In this document: positions 36,710 through 46,197 of the stretch, in pieces
Layout of the letters: each line of letters starts with the position of its first letter
Numbering within the stretch: position 1 is the stretch's first letter
Source: Idiomarina abyssalis
GTDB taxonomy: Bacteria > Pseudomonadota > Gammaproteobacteria > Enterobacterales > Alteromonadaceae
Reading direction: 5' to 3'
Assembly (NCBI RefSeq): GCF_900116625.1
Contig: NZ_FPBE01000004.1
Location: 124,001-188,000 of the forward strand
DNA length: 64,000 nucleotides
The notes under the pieces: model-generated
The model's input: only the letters and a program-made list of their open reading frames with translations
Told to the model about the DNA's origin: nothing
Databases searched by the model: none
Translations under genes and position numbers: made by a program

Positions 36710-37687
36710 ATGAAGCAAGTAACCCAGAATTTTCGGCTGCTGGGCGAACAGGTACTGGATATCGAAAAGAAAGCGATAGAAGGTTTATACCAATATTTAG
36801 ACGATAACTTTGACGCTGCCTGCCAAACGCTGTTTAACTGCAAAGGTCGGGTTATCGTTACCGGCATGGGAAAGTCCGGCCATATTGGCGGGAAAATAGC
36901 CGCAACACTTGCCTCTACCGGCACGCCTGCTTTTTTTGTTCATCCGGGCGAAGCCAGTCACGGTGACCTCGGCATGGTGGCAGCCCAGGATGTTGTCATT
37001 GCCATATCAAACAGCGGCGAAACAGCCGAAGTACTGAACATTATTCCGGTCATAAAACGCCTTGGTGTTCCCTTAATATCAATGACAGGCAAACCGGACT
37101 CCACTCTGGCAAGACTTGCCGACACCCATGTTTGTATTGCTGTTGAGCAAGAGGCGTGCCCACTGGGCTTGGCGCCAACAGCCTCTACCACAGCAACGTT
37201 GGTTATGGGTGATGCATTTGCCGTCGCTCTGCTGAACGCCCGCGGCTTTACTGCCGATGATTTTGCCTTGTCTCACCCTGGTGGCTCTTTAGGCAAACGG
37301 TTGTTGCTTCGCCTGCAAGATGTCATGCACACAGGCGACAGAGTTCCGATGATTCCGGCTGACGCTATTATCAGTGATGCCTTGTTAGAAATGTCGCGCA
37401 AAGGTCTGGGTATGACCGCTGTAGTGGATGAAAATAATCGCCTGGCAGGCATCTTTACAGACGGTGACTTGCGCCGCATTCTGGATAACCGGGTGGATGT
37501 CCACAAAACACCGATAGCTGATGTCATGACCCGCTCCTGCACGACCGCTAATGCAGATATGCTGGCCGCAGAAGCATTAAAACTGATGCAGGACCGCAAA
37601 ATTAACGGGCTTATCATCACCAATGATGATGGTCAGCCGTGTGGGGCAATGAACATGCATGACTTACTACAGGCGGGAGTACTCTAA
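36710..37687 (+). CDS. kdsD: D-arabinose 5-phosphate isomerase KdsD
   Basis: KdsD converts ribulose 5-phosphate to arabinose 5-phosphate, the first step to Kdo for LPS. From the ATG at 36710 it has 325 residues (E. coli 328): an SIS domain (about 35-180) with VTGMGKSGHIGGKIAATLAST and ISNSGETAEVL, then two CBS domains (about 200-325). The start has AGAGG seven bases upstream; ATGs at 36704 and 36665 are in frame but less likely. Its stop codon shares one base with the kdsC ATG (TAATG). Confidence 0.96.
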   Translation: MKQVTQNFRLLGEQVLDIEKKAIEGLYQYLDDNFDAACQTLFNCKGRVIVTGMGKSGHIGGKIAATLASTGTPAFFVHPGEASHGDLGMVAAQDVVIAISNSGETAEVLNIIPVIKRLGVPLISMTGKPDSTLARLADTHVCIAVEQEACPLGLAPTASTTATLVMGDAFAVALLNARGFTADDFALSHPGGSLGKRLLLRLQDVMHTGDRVPMIPADAIISDALLEMSRKGLGMTAVVDENNRLAGIFTDGDLRRILDNRVDVHKTPIADVMTRSCTTANADMLAAEALKLMQDRKINGLIITNDDGQPCGAMNMHDLLQAGVL

Positions 37688-38241
37688 TGGAGTGTATTAA
37701 TACTTGGTACGGTGATATTGATAAGAGCCTGTTTAACCGCTTTTCCGAAATTAAGTTACTGGTTCTGGATGTGGACGGCGTTTTTTCTGACGGTCGAATC
37801 TATTTAGGTAACGACGGTGAGGAACTCAAGGCATTTCACACCCGTGATGGATTTGGCATGAAAGCGTTAAAAAAGTCCGGTGTTGAGACCGCGGTCATAA
37901 CCGGCAGAACCTCACGCATTGTCGAACACCGCATGGAACATTTAGATGTTGGTCACATTTATCAGGGCCAGAACGACAAAATAGCTGCTTTCAATGAGCT
38001 GCTGAAGAAATTGAATTTGAGCACCGACCAAGTCGCCTATGTGGGCGATGATACCCCCGACTTAGCTCTGATTAAGGCAGCCGGCCTGGGTATTGCAGTA
38101 CAGGATGCTCACGCATCGGTGCAGCAGCAAGCCGATTATATTACCCGTTGTCACGGCGGATACGGAGCAGTGCGGGAAGTCTGCGATCTCATCATGCTCA
38201 GTCAGGGCCAACTGCACCTGGCAACAGGAGCCAGTGTGTGA
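37687..38241 (+). CDS. kdsC: 3-deoxy-manno-octulosonate-8-phosphate phosphatase KdsC
   Basis: KdsC is an HAD-family phosphatase releasing Kdo from Kdo 8-phosphate. The 184-residue protein has the HAD motif I DVDGVFSDG (about residues 28-36), the threonine motif VITGRTS, and motif IV YVGDDTPDL. It follows kdsD with one-base overlap and overlaps the lptC GTG start by 4 bp. Confidence 0.97.
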   Translation: MECINTWYGDIDKSLFNRFSEIKLLVLDVDGVFSDGRIYLGNDGEELKAFHTRDGFGMKALKKSGVETAVITGRTSRIVEHRMEHLDVGHIYQGQNDKIAAFNELLKKLNLSTDQVAYVGDDTPDLALIKAAGLGIAVQDAHASVQQQADYITRCHGGYGAVREVCDLIMLSQGQLHLATGASV

Positions 38242-38801
38242 GCCGACGAGTTACTGTCATTCTTATTCTGCTATTCGGTGCCGGACTTTTGCTTGTCTGG
38301 CGCCCTTTTGGTGATGACACAGACGACGGTAGTGCAACGGCAACGCGCATGATGCGACCGGATTTCACCGCTTTTGGTCTGGAAACCCGCATTTTCGAGA
38401 GTGACGGCTTACTTGCGCATAAAATCAAGTCAGAGAAGATGTCGCATTATAATCAAATAGGCTTAACCGAACTTGAGCAGCCTACCTACACTGTCTTCTC
38501 GGAACAGGGTGACGAAATTTGGGAGGTCAGCTCTGCACAGGGCACTTTCTACGATGATCAAACTCTGATTTTAGAGCGCGATGTTGAAATCCTTGCGTTA
38601 GAGCCTGATACTCGAATTAAGCAAGTGTTAACCGAATACCTGATTGTTGATTTGAAAAACCAATCAATGAGCACCGAACACCCGGTGAGCATTCACGGAC
38701 CCCGGCTATTAATTCGCGGTAACGGAATGAGTGCTGACCTGAAAGCTGAACGAATGGAGCTAAAAAGACATGTTAAAACGATTTTCCAGCCTGCTGAGTA
38801 G
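38238..38801 (+). CDS. lptC: LPS export protein LptC
   Basis: LptC is a bitopic inner membrane protein passing LPS from LptBFG to LptA. I start it at the GTG at 38238, which overlaps the kdsC stop (GTGA) and has GGAG 8 bases upstream. This gives 187 residues beginning MSRRVTVILILLFGAG with a membrane helix at about 5-20. The beta-jellyroll domain follows (IGLTELEQPTYTVF, VLTEYLIVDLKN). The frame is open further upstream inside kdsC, but that extension is not LptC-like. It overlaps lptA by 32 bp. Confidence 0.94.
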   Translation: MSRRVTVILILLFGAGLLLVWRPFGDDTDDGSATATRMMRPDFTAFGLETRIFESDGLLAHKIKSEKMSHYNQIGLTELEQPTYTVFSEQGDEIWEVSSAQGTFYDDQTLILERDVEILALEPDTRIKQVLTEYLIVDLKNQSMSTEHPVSIHGPRLLIRGNGMSADLKAERMELKRHVKTIFQPAE

Positions 38802-39312
38802 TTTTGCCCTTATTGCCTTAGTGCCTTGTGCAGTTATGGCTCAGGGTAAGTCCGACTTTAGCCAGCCTATGGAAGTAGAGTCGAGCCAGGAAGAGCTGGA
38901 CATTAAAAACAACCGATTAGTTTTAACTGACAATGTCATTATTCGTCAGGGGTCGTTATTAATCCGGGCAGACAGACTTGAAGCCTCAGCCAGCGAAAAT
39001 GCAGAACAAGCCGATACTTTTGTTGCAGAAGGCACTCCGGCTACTTACAGTCAGACTCTGGACGACGGCAATAAAATAAACGCAGAGGCCAACAAAATTA
39101 CCTACTTTCAATCGGAACAGCGCCTGGAGCTTAGCGGAAAAGCCCGTATTTCCCAGGGCAGCAGCAGCTCCAGTGGTGATCTCATCACCTATGATTTAGA
39201 CAAACAAACTATAACGGCGACCAGTTCCGGTGAAGAAGACAGTCGCGTCATCACCATTTTTACGCCAAAGGCAAAAACTGACTCCAACGAGAACAATAAC
39301 GAGAACCCTTAA
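38770..39312 (+). CDS. lptA: Periplasmic LPS transport protein LptA
   Basis: LptA forms the periplasmic bridge carrying LPS to LptD. The 180-residue precursor has a signal peptide (about 1-24), then the OstA/LptA beta-jellyroll: [23 protein letters not shown] cannot be quoted in full, but its ends PMEVES and [10 protein letters not shown] are typical. [18 protein letters not shown] also fits the family. The C-terminus is low-complexity and asparagine-rich (NENNNENP). It precedes lptB by one base. Confidence 0.95.
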   Translation: MLKRFSSLLSSFALIALVPCAVMAQGKSDFSQPMEVESSQEELDIKNNRLVLTDNVIIRQGSLLIRADRLEASASENAEQADTFVAEGTPATYSQTLDDGNKINAEANKITYFQSEQRLELSGKARISQGSSSSSGDLITYDLDKQTITATSSGEEDSRVITIFTPKAKTDSNENNNENP

Positions 39313-39313
39313 T

Positions 39314-40039
39314 ATGGCAACCTTACGAGTTAAACACTTAGCCAAAAGCTATAAAAGTCGTCAGGTTGTTAAAGACGTCAGCCTGGAGGTCAGCCAGGGA
39401 CAGGTTATTGGGTTATTAGGGCCTAATGGAGCCGGCAAAACAACCACCTTTTATATGATTGTGGGGCTGGTTAACAGCGATAAAGGCCAAATTTTACTGG
39501 ATGATAACGACCTCACTTTACTGCCAATGCATGAGCGGGCGCGCAGAGGTATTGGTTACCTGCCACAGGAAGCTTCTATTTTCAGAAAGCTAACGGTACG
39601 TGACAACCTGATGGCCATTTTAGAAACCCGCAAAGCGTTATCAGACAACGACAGAGAAGAACAGCTCGATGCCTTACTCGAAGAGTTTAATATTGGGCAC
39701 ATTGCCAACAGCCAGGGAATGAGTCTGTCAGGCGGTGAGCGCCGACGGGTTGAAATAGCCCGGGCGCTGGCAGCAGAACCCACTTTTATTCTTTTAGATG
39801 AGCCTTTCGCCGGTGTCGACCCCATATCCGTCATTGATATCAAAAAAATCATTGAGCATTTAAAGCAACGTGGTATTGGCGTATTGATTACCGACCATAA
39901 TGTTCGTGAAACCCTATCGGTTTGTGAACACGCCTATATTGTTAGTCATGGCGAACTTATTGCCAGTGGGGACGCAGAAAGTATATTATCGAATCAACAG
40001 GTTAAAGACGTTTACCTCGGTGAGCAGTTCACCTTATAA
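39314..40039 (+). CDS. lptB: LPS export ABC ATPase LptB
   Basis: LptB powers LPS extraction by LptFG. From the ATG at 39314 it has 241 residues, the E. coli length. Walker A is [12 protein letters not shown] (about 37-48), signature [15 protein letters not shown], Walker [14 protein letters not shown]. An upstream in-frame start at 39230 would lie within lptA and add residues foreign to the family. lptF and lptG are not in this window. Confidence 0.98.
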   Translation: MATLRVKHLAKSYKSRQVVKDVSLEVSQGQVIGLLGPNGAGKTTTFYMIVGLVNSDKGQILLDDNDLTLLPMHERARRGIGYLPQEASIFRKLTVRDNLMAILETRKALSDNDREEQLDALLEEFNIGHIANSQGMSLSGGERRRVEIARALAAEPTFILLDEPFAGVDPISVIDIKKIIEHLKQRGIGVLITDHNVRETLSVCEHAYIVSHGELIASGDAESILSNQQVKDVYLGEQFTL

Positions 40040-40060
40040 CGTGAAACCGGGACAGTCATT

Positions 40061-41521
40061 ATGAAGCAAAGTCTGCAGCTAAAAATTGGTCAGCATCTGA
40101 CCATGACGCCACAACTTCAACAGGCCATTCGCCTGCTGCAGCTTTCCTCGCTCGACCTTCAGGCTGAAATTCAGGATGCACTGGACGGTAATCCTCTGTT
40201 AGAAGTTGAAGGCGATGCCAGCAACGAGGCTGACAATTCCGACACCCGAAATATAGAAGAGCGGGATGACAGTCAGCGAGAAACCTCAGACGTTATAAAA
40301 ACTCAGGAAATGCCGGATGAGTTACCGGTAGACAGCAGTTGGGATGACACCTACTCCAGCCAGACACCGGTCAATGGAGCCGCGCCCTCGGGTAAGTCGT
40401 TTGACGGTGACTTTGAAGTTTACCAGGGCTCGACCAGTGAGTCGTTGCAAGATCACTTGCTTTGGCAAATGCAGCTTTCCCACTTTTCTGAGGAAGACAC
40501 CGCCATAGCCGAAGCCATTATCGAAGCTATAGACGACAACGGCTACCTAATGGTCGATGTTGATGAAATTATTGAAGCGGTGCGCCTGCCGGAAGTAGAA
40601 GCAGAAGAAGTTTGTATGGTGCTTAAACGCATTCAGCACTTCGACCCAATAGGTGTGGGAGCACGCAGCGTCAGCGAATGCCTTGCCATCCAATTGCGTC
40701 AACTGAGCGACGACACTGAGTACAAAGAGGTTGCTCTGTGCTTAGTGACTGAACATATGGATTTACTGGGTAGCCGGGACTTTCGCACCATTCAGCGTAA
40801 ATTAAAGCTCTCGGAAGACGACTTGCGTCAAACCATGCGCTTGATTCAGCAGTTACACCCCCACCCGGGTGAGCAAGTTGCACAACAACCCGTTGAATAT
40901 GTCATTCCGGATGTTGCTGTGACAAAAAAAAATGGGCGTTGGATGGTCGAATTGAATCCCGACAGCGTACCTAAATTAAAGGTCAATGAAGAATACGCTG
41001 CATTGAGTAAAGCAGCAAAGTCGGTAGCAGACAGTCAGTACATAAAAAACCACACGCAGGAAGCGCGTTGGTTTATAAAAAGCCTGGAAAGTCGAAATGA
41101 CACGTTGCTAAAAGTTGCCAACTGCATAGTACAACGCCAACAAGGCTTTTTTGAGCATGGCGAAGAAGCCATGAAGCCTATGGTTTTAAATGATGTCGCC
41201 GAAGCGGTGGATATGCACGAAAGCACCATTTCGCGGGTGACAACACAGAAATACTTACACTGTCCGCGGGGCGTGTTTGAGTTAAAATACTTTTTCTCAA
41301 GTCATGTCAGCACTGAGGGCGGTGGTGAGTGTTCAAGCACTGCAATACGTGCTTTAATTAAGAAGATGGTCGCTGCAGAAAACCGCAGTAAACCGTTAAG
41401 TGACAGCAAAATTGCTGAACTGATAGCTGAACAAGGTATCCAAGTAGCAAGGAGGACAATTGCGAAGTATCGGGAATCGTTAAACATTCCATCATCGAGC
41501 CAACGCAAAAGTCTTTTGTAA
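40061..41521 (+). CDS. rpoN: RNA polymerase sigma-54 factor RpoN
   Basis: Sigma-54 directs RNA polymerase to -24/-12 promoters that need enhancer-binding activators. The 486-residue protein has the glutamine-rich activator-interacting region I (LTMTPQLQQAIRLLQLS, about 13-29), an acidic region II (about 50-120), the core-binding domain, the helix-turn-helix (ESTISRVTTQKYLHCPRG, about 388-405) and the invariant RpoN box ARRTIAKYRE near the C-terminus. It sits 21 bp after lptB, ahead of hpf and ptsN, as in E. coli. Confidence 0.98.
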   Translation: MKQSLQLKIGQHLTMTPQLQQAIRLLQLSSLDLQAEIQDALDGNPLLEVEGDASNEADNSDTRNIEERDDSQRETSDVIKTQEMPDELPVDSSWDDTYSSQTPVNGAAPSGKSFDGDFEVYQGSTSESLQDHLLWQMQLSHFSEEDTAIAEAIIEAIDDNGYLMVDVDEIIEAVRLPEVEAEEVCMVLKRIQHFDPIGVGARSVSECLAIQLRQLSDDTEYKEVALCLVTEHMDLLGSRDFRTIQRKLKLSEDDLRQTMRLIQQLHPHPGEQVAQQPVEYVIPDVAVTKKNGRWMVELNPDSVPKLKVNEEYAALSKAAKSVADSQYIKNHTQEARWFIKSLESRNDTLLKVANCIVQRQQGFFEHGEEAMKPMVLNDVAEAVDMHESTISRVTTQKYLHCPRGVFELKYFFSSHVSTEGGGECSSTAIRALIKKMVAAENRSKPLSDSKIAELIAEQGIQVARRTIAKYRESLNIPSSSQRKSLL

Positions 41522-41549
41522 CTTTGTTAACTGCAAGAAGGAAGACGTT

Positions 41550-41837
41550 ATGCAAATTAATTTGACCGGTCACCACATCGATATTACCGAAGCTTTACGT
41601 GACTACGTAGACACAAAATTTGCCAAGCTGGAACGACATTTTGACCACATTACTAATGTTCACGTCATCCTAAATGTTGAAAAAACAATTCAAAAAGCGG
41701 AAGCTACGCTGCACGTGAATGGCGGTGAAATTTTTGCCGACGCAAAACACGACGATATGTACGCGGCCATCGACGGTTTAATCAATAAACTGGACCGTCA
41801 GGTGATTAAACACAAAGAAAAAATGAAACAACATTAA
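41550..41837 (+). CDS. hpf: Ribosome hibernation promoting factor HPF (short form)
   Basis: HPF binds the 30S subunit and, with RMF, converts ribosomes to inactive 100S dimers in stationary phase. The 95-residue product is the short form and has GHHIDITEALRDYVDTKFAKLERHF and EIFADAKHDDMYAAID-like cores (quoted in part: TEALRDYV, HDDMYAAIDGL). A GGAAG ribosome-binding site precedes the ATG. It lies between rpoN and ptsN. Confidence 0.96.
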   Translation: MQINLTGHHIDITEALRDYVDTKFAKLERHFDHITNVHVILNVEKTIQKAEATLHVNGGEIFADAKHDDMYAAIDGLINKLDRQVIKHKEKMKQH

Positions 41838-41840
41838 CCC

Positions 41841-42311
41841 ATGCAACTGAGTGAATTGTTAAGTCCCGACTGCACCAAGTGTGCAGTCGAGGGCGCAAGT
41901 AAAAAACGACTGCTTGAAACCATTAGTCAAATCGTAGCTCCTAAGTTGTCCGGCATTACCCGCCACGACATTTTTGAGAGCCTATTGAACCGTGAGCGCC
42001 TGGGCAGTACGGGAATTGGCTTAGGTATCGCAATTCCTCATGGCCGATTGCCCAATGCTAACCACCCGGTTGCGGTATTGCTCACGTTAGATGAGCCGAT
42101 TGAGTTTGACTCTATCGACAATCAACCCGTCGATATTATCTTCGCGCTTCTGGTACCAGAATCCGAACACGAAAACCATTTGCAGACTTTGGCTTCTGTC
42201 GCTCGCCGTATGAATGACAAAGACTGCACACGTGCACTACGCCAGGCTGACTCCGACAAAGACTTATACCAATTATTTATTGGCGAAGGTGAGCAGTCGC
42301 CATGCAACTGA
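41841..42311 (+). CDS. ptsN: Nitrogen PTS enzyme IIA, PtsN
   Basis: PtsN is the terminal phosphoacceptor of the nitrogen-related phosphotransferase system and regulates potassium and other functions by protein contact. The 156-residue protein has GLGIAIPHGRL with the phosphorylated histidine at about residue 67, and LLVPESEHENHLQTLASVAR. It overlaps rapZ by 10 bp. Confidence 0.97.
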   Translation: MQLSELLSPDCTKCAVEGASKKRLLETISQIVAPKLSGITRHDIFESLLNRERLGSTGIGLGIAIPHGRLPNANHPVAVLLTLDEPIEFDSIDNQPVDIIFALLVPESEHENHLQTLASVARRMNDKDCTRALRQADSDKDLYQLFIGEGEQSPCN

Positions 42312-43153
42312 TCATTGTTAGTGGTCGTTCCGGTTCAGGTAAAACCATCGCATTGCGAGTCCTTGAGGATTTAGGTTTTTACTGCGTCGATAATTTGCCA
42401 ATAAGCCTGCTACCTACGTTAGTACATGCCGTTATCGAGCAATACCAGAAAATTGCCATTAGCATTGATGTTCGTAACTTACCCGAACACTCCGAAGAAC
42501 TGCTGGATTCACTCAATTTTTTGCCCAAAGGCGTAGAGCCCGAAATTCTGTTCATTGATGCAGACGACAACACCTTATTAAAGCGTTTCGGTGAAACCCG
42601 GCGACTACACCCACTCTCTCAAAAAGAACTGCCTTTACTGGAAGCGCTTCAAACCGAGCATAAGATGCTTGAGCCTATTATGGAGCGTGCCACCTGGCGT
42701 CTCGACAGTAGCGACTTGTCGCTGCACCAGCTGAGCGAACAGGTTACTGAGCGTGTACTTGGTCGCGCAGATAAAAAACTCATTATTGTCTTTCAGTCGT
42801 TTGGCTTTAAATATGGCTTACCCAAAGACGCCGACTTTGTTTTTGACGCGCGAATTTTACCGAACCCACACTGGCAACCTGAGCTAAAGTTGTTAACGGG
42901 GTTGGATACCGACGTCCAACTCTTCTTTCGCCAACAACCTTTAGTCACTAAGTTTATCTATCAGCTGGAAAACTTTCTCGACACTTGGTTACCACATTTT
43001 CAGCGCAGCAACCGAAGTTATCTGACTATTGCCACCGGCTGTACTGGTGGCCAGCACCGTTCAGTTTATATTTCTCAGCAGCTAGCCGAACGCTTTGAAC
43101 AAAAAGACCTAAAGGTTCAGGTCAGACATCGGGAGTTAAAGCGCAATGGATAA
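42302..43153 (+). CDS. rapZ: RNase adapter protein RapZ
   Basis: RapZ binds nucleotides and in enterics presents the small RNA GlmZ to RNase E, controlling glucosamine-6-phosphate synthesis. The 283-residue protein has Walker A GRSGSGKT at residues 8-15, an N-terminal kinase-like domain, and the conserved C-terminal domain with FGFKYGLPKDADFVFDAR and IGCTGGQHRSV-like ATGCTGGQHRSVY. Whether GlmZ/GlmY exist in this organism is unknown. It overlaps npr by 8 bp. Confidence 0.96.
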   Translation: MQLIIVSGRSGSGKTIALRVLEDLGFYCVDNLPISLLPTLVHAVIEQYQKIAISIDVRNLPEHSEELLDSLNFLPKGVEPEILFIDADDNTLLKRFGETRRLHPLSQKELPLLEALQTEHKMLEPIMERATWRLDSSDLSLHQLSEQVTERVLGRADKKLIIVFQSFGFKYGLPKDADFVFDARILPNPHWQPELKLLTGLDTDVQLFFRQQPLVTKFIYQLENFLDTWLPHFQRSNRSYLTIATGCTGGQHRSVYISQQLAERFEQKDLKVQVRHRELKRNG

Positions 43154-43421
43154 AGTTTGCAGAAACCTAATTATTCGCAATAAACTGGGTCTGCATGCTC
43201 GCGCCGCAACCAAGCTGGCTCAATTAACACAAGAATTTGATTCAACCATAACGGTGCGACAAGGCGAACAATGCGTGAATGCCGCCAGTGTAATGTGTCT
43301 GATGCTACTGGCCAGCCAACAGGGTAAATCTGTTGAAGTGTGTGCTGAAGGAAAAGATGCACAAGCGGCGCTGGATGCTGTTAGTGCGTTATTTGAAGAT
43401 CGCTTCGAGGAAGACGAATAA
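43146..43421 (+). CDS. npr: Nitrogen PTS phosphocarrier NPr
   Basis: NPr (PtsO) is an HPr-like carrier that passes phosphate from enzyme I-Ntr to PtsN. The 91-residue protein has NKLGLHARAATKLAQL with the active histidine at about residue 17, and ASVMCLMLLASQQGK around the second site. It follows rapZ, completing rpoN-hpf-ptsN-rapZ-npr. Confidence 0.96.
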   Translation: MDKVCRNLIIRNKLGLHARAATKLAQLTQEFDSTITVRQGEQCVNAASVMCLMLLASQQGKSVEVCAEGKDAQAALDAVSALFEDRFEEDE

Positions 43422-43423
43422 AC

Positions 43424-44785
43424 ATGATTGCGGAACTGTCCGACAAAGAATATGCCATGCAGCGCATCCAGGAGGTTAACTCCGCGCTGTCCGATGGTAT
43501 GTTCGTTGCTGCTCGCCGTATGCTGCATAATATGCCGGCATGTGACGTGGCACTGTTGTTGGAGTCTTCGCCACCGAAAAGCCGTTCCATTGTCTGGAAA
43601 CTGGTCGATGTTGAAGAACACGGTGAAATTCTTGAAGAACTGAACGAAGAAGTTCAGAAAGACATTATTCGCCAAATGGCACCGGAGAACCTTGCCGCTG
43701 CCACCGAAGGCATGGACACCGATGACCTGGCCTACGTTTTGCGTGGCTTACCTGAGCCAGTCTATCAGGAAGTTCTGAAGTCCATGGACGAGAGCGACCG
43801 TGAACGTGCGGAAACAGCGCTCTCATACGCCGAAGACAGCGCTGGTGGTATCATGAACACCGATACTATCACCCTGCGCTCAGACGTCACTATAGACGTT
43901 GTTCTGCGTTACTTGCGTCTTAAGGGCGAACTGCCCGAAGCGACAGACAAACTCTATGTTGTCGACCGCAATGAAAAAGTCACCGGTGAGATATCTCTGA
44001 CTCAACTACTGACCGTTGACCCGAGCCGCCGTATTGATGAGATTATGTCGTCTGACATTACGACCATACCCGTCGATATGGAAGAAACCGAGGTCGCGAA
44101 GCTATTCGAACGCCATGACTGGGTATCCGCGCCGGTTGTCGACAGTGACCAGCAGCTTGTCGGTCGTATTACCATCGATGACGTGGTCGATATTATTCGC
44201 GAAGAAGCCCAGCACTCTATGTTGAGTATGGCGGGTCTGGAAGATGACGAAGATACCTTCGCCCCCGTATTAAAAAGTACCCGACGCCGGACAGTCTGGC
44301 TGGCGGTGAACTTAGTGACGGCGTTACTCGCCGCTATGGTCAGTTCCTTATTTGAAGATATTTTAGCGCAAATGGCGGTACTGGCTATTCTGAACACCAT
44401 TGTGCCCAGTATGGGTGGTATCGCTGGTAGTCAGACACTGACGCTGGTGATACGAGGTATGGCTCTGGGCCATATAGGAACCAGTAACTCCCGATGGCTT
44501 ATCGGTAAAGAGTTAGCTATTGGTTTCTTAAACGGCATTATCTGGTCGGTGCTGATTGCGGCTGTCGTCGCGCTGTGGAAGCAGGACTGGTTAGTCGGTG
44601 GGATTATCGCCTTTGCAATGATGATGAACCTGGTAGCTGCCGCGTTAGCCGGTGCGACCATACCACTTGTTCTTAAGCGCTTTAATATTGACCCGGCTCT
44701 GGCGGGCGGGGTTATCCTCACTACCGTGACTGACGTTGTCGGTATCTTTGCCTTCCTTGGCTCAGCAACCTTATTACTGTCTTAA
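43424..44785 (+). CDS. mgtE: Magnesium transporter MgtE
   Basis: MgtE is a homodimeric magnesium channel gated by cytosolic magnesium. The 453-residue protein has an N-terminal superhelical domain (about 20-130), a CBS pair (about 140-260, with YAEDSAGGIMNTDTITL and DDVVDIIREEA), and five membrane helices (about 285-450). The pore motif region VPSMGGIAGSQTLTLVIRGMALG is present at about residue 325. It begins 2 bp after npr, so is probably in the same transcript, a common arrangement in marine gammaproteobacteria. Confidence 0.96.
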   Translation: MIAELSDKEYAMQRIQEVNSALSDGMFVAARRMLHNMPACDVALLLESSPPKSRSIVWKLVDVEEHGEILEELNEEVQKDIIRQMAPENLAAATEGMDTDDLAYVLRGLPEPVYQEVLKSMDESDRERAETALSYAEDSAGGIMNTDTITLRSDVTIDVVLRYLRLKGELPEATDKLYVVDRNEKVTGEISLTQLLTVDPSRRIDEIMSSDITTIPVDMEETEVAKLFERHDWVSAPVVDSDQQLVGRITIDDVVDIIREEAQHSMLSMAGLEDDEDTFAPVLKSTRRRTVWLAVNLVTALLAAMVSSLFEDILAQMAVLAILNTIVPSMGGIAGSQTLTLVIRGMALGHIGTSNSRWLIGKELAIGFLNGIIWSVLIAAVVALWKQDWLVGGIIAFAMMMNLVAAALAGATIPLVLKRFNIDPALAGGVILTTVTDVVGIFAFLGSATLLLS

Positions 44786-44796
44786 ATCTTTTTAGT

Positions 44797-46143
44797 TTAA
44801 TTACCGGCAACACTCATTTGCTCTAACAATACAGAACCTGTGTGCAGCGCGTGGCGCTCATCGGTGTCATTACCTATGGCAACAATGTTCGCCAGCATGT
44901 CTTTTAAGTTACCGGCAATAGTGACTTCTTCTACCGGATATTGAATTTCTCCGTTTTCAACCCAGAAGCCGGCGGCGCCACGTGAGTAGTCACCGTTGAC
45001 CATATTCACGCCCTGGCCCATTAGCTCAGTTACCAGCAAACCAGTACCCATTTTCTTGCACAATTGTGCTAAAGAATTATCCTGCTGTGTAACTCGCCAA
45101 TTGTGAATGCCTCCAGCGTGCCCGGTTGGCTGCATACCCAATTTACGCGCGGCGTAACTGGCTAACAGGTAGGTCTGCAAAACACCGTCGGTAATAATAT
45201 TCTGCTCTTTTGTCGCCAGGCCTTCTGCATCGAATGGCGAGCTCGCCAGGCCACCAATAATGTGTGGTTTTTCCTGAATATTAAGCCACTCGGGCAGTAC
45301 CTGTTTACCGAGCTGATCAAGCAGGAAGCTGGATTTACGATACAAATTGCCACCGCTGATTGCGCTCACCAAGTGTCCAAACAAACTTCCGGCAATGTCT
45401 GCCCGGAAAATGACCGGCACTTTAGCGGTTGGTACTTTGCGTGCACCTAAGCGGGACAAGGTTTCTGCAGCGGCCTCTTCGGCAACGCTTTCGGCAGATT
45501 TAAGTTCCTGCATCTTACGCGCAACAGAATAGCTCATGTCGCGCTGCATCTTGTCGCCCTCTTTGGCGATTAAAACGCAACTGAGGTTATGCCGGGACTG
45601 TAAATAGCCACCGATAAAACCATGACTATTACCGTAAACCCGAAAGCCGGTATGGCTGCCGTAATGCGCGCCGTCTGAATTAACAATGCGCTCATCCAGA
45701 TTCAAAGCATGTTTCTCACAAGCCAGAGCCTGCTTTATAGCGTACTCAGCACTCTGATCACCCGGGTGGCACAAGTCCAGATCGGGCACATCGGTAGCCA
45801 TTAATTCTGCCGGAGCCAAGCCATTGTATGGATCCGGAGAAGTGAACCGAGCAATATCACAGGCTTTATCAACTGCCGCACTAATTGCTTGCTCAGACAG
45901 GTCAGTGGTTGATGCCGAACCTTTCTGGTGTCCACGGTAAACGCTAATACCCAGCGCACCGTCCTGATTAAACTCTACGGTTTCAACTTCTCCCAGGCGT
46001 GTGCCCACTGAAATACCTGAACTGTGGCTTATTGAGCACTCGGCAGAACTGACACCTTTGGCCTCAGCCAGACGCAGCGCTTCTTTTACCGCAGTCTCTA
46101 CCTGCTTCATTTGAACCTGTAAGTCACTCAGTTGTACTATCAA
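44797..46143 (-). CDS. pmbA: Metalloprotease partner PmbA (TldE)
   Basis: PmbA/TldE forms a heterodimer with TldD that degrades unfolded peptides and matures some microcins. Motifs include DGALGISVY, STDLSEQAI, GTGLLVTELMGQGVN and YSRGAAGFWVENGEIQYPV. I propose a TTG start at 46143, six bases after GGAG, giving 448 residues (E. coli 450); an ATG at 46110 is the alternative. The frame stays open to 46299 but that would run into the divergent yjgA. The zinc ligands are in TldD, encoded nearby. Confidence 0.93.
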   Translation of the reverse strand: MIVQLSDLQVQMKQVETAVKEALRLAEAKGVSSAECSISHSSGISVGTRLGEVETVEFNQDGALGISVYRGHQKGSASTTDLSEQAISAAVDKACDIARFTSPDPYNGLAPAELMATDVPDLDLCHPGDQSAEYAIKQALACEKHALNLDERIVNSDGAHYGSHTGFRVYGNSHGFIGGYLQSRHNLSCVLIAKEGDKMQRDMSYSVARKMQELKSAESVAEEAAAETLSRLGARKVPTAKVPVIFRADIAGSLFGHLVSAISGGNLYRKSSFLLDQLGKQVLPEWLNIQEKPHIIGGLASSPFDAEGLATKEQNIITDGVLQTYLLASYAARKLGMQPTGHAGGIHNWRVTQQDNSLAQLCKKMGTGLLVTELMGQGVNMVNGDYSRGAAGFWVENGEIQYPVEEVTIAGNLKDMLANIVAIGNDTDERHALHTGSVLLEQMSVAGN

Positions 46144-46197
46144 AAAACTCTCCTCACTGCTAAACTGACGGCTTTGTAGCGCTAATGAATCGAACTT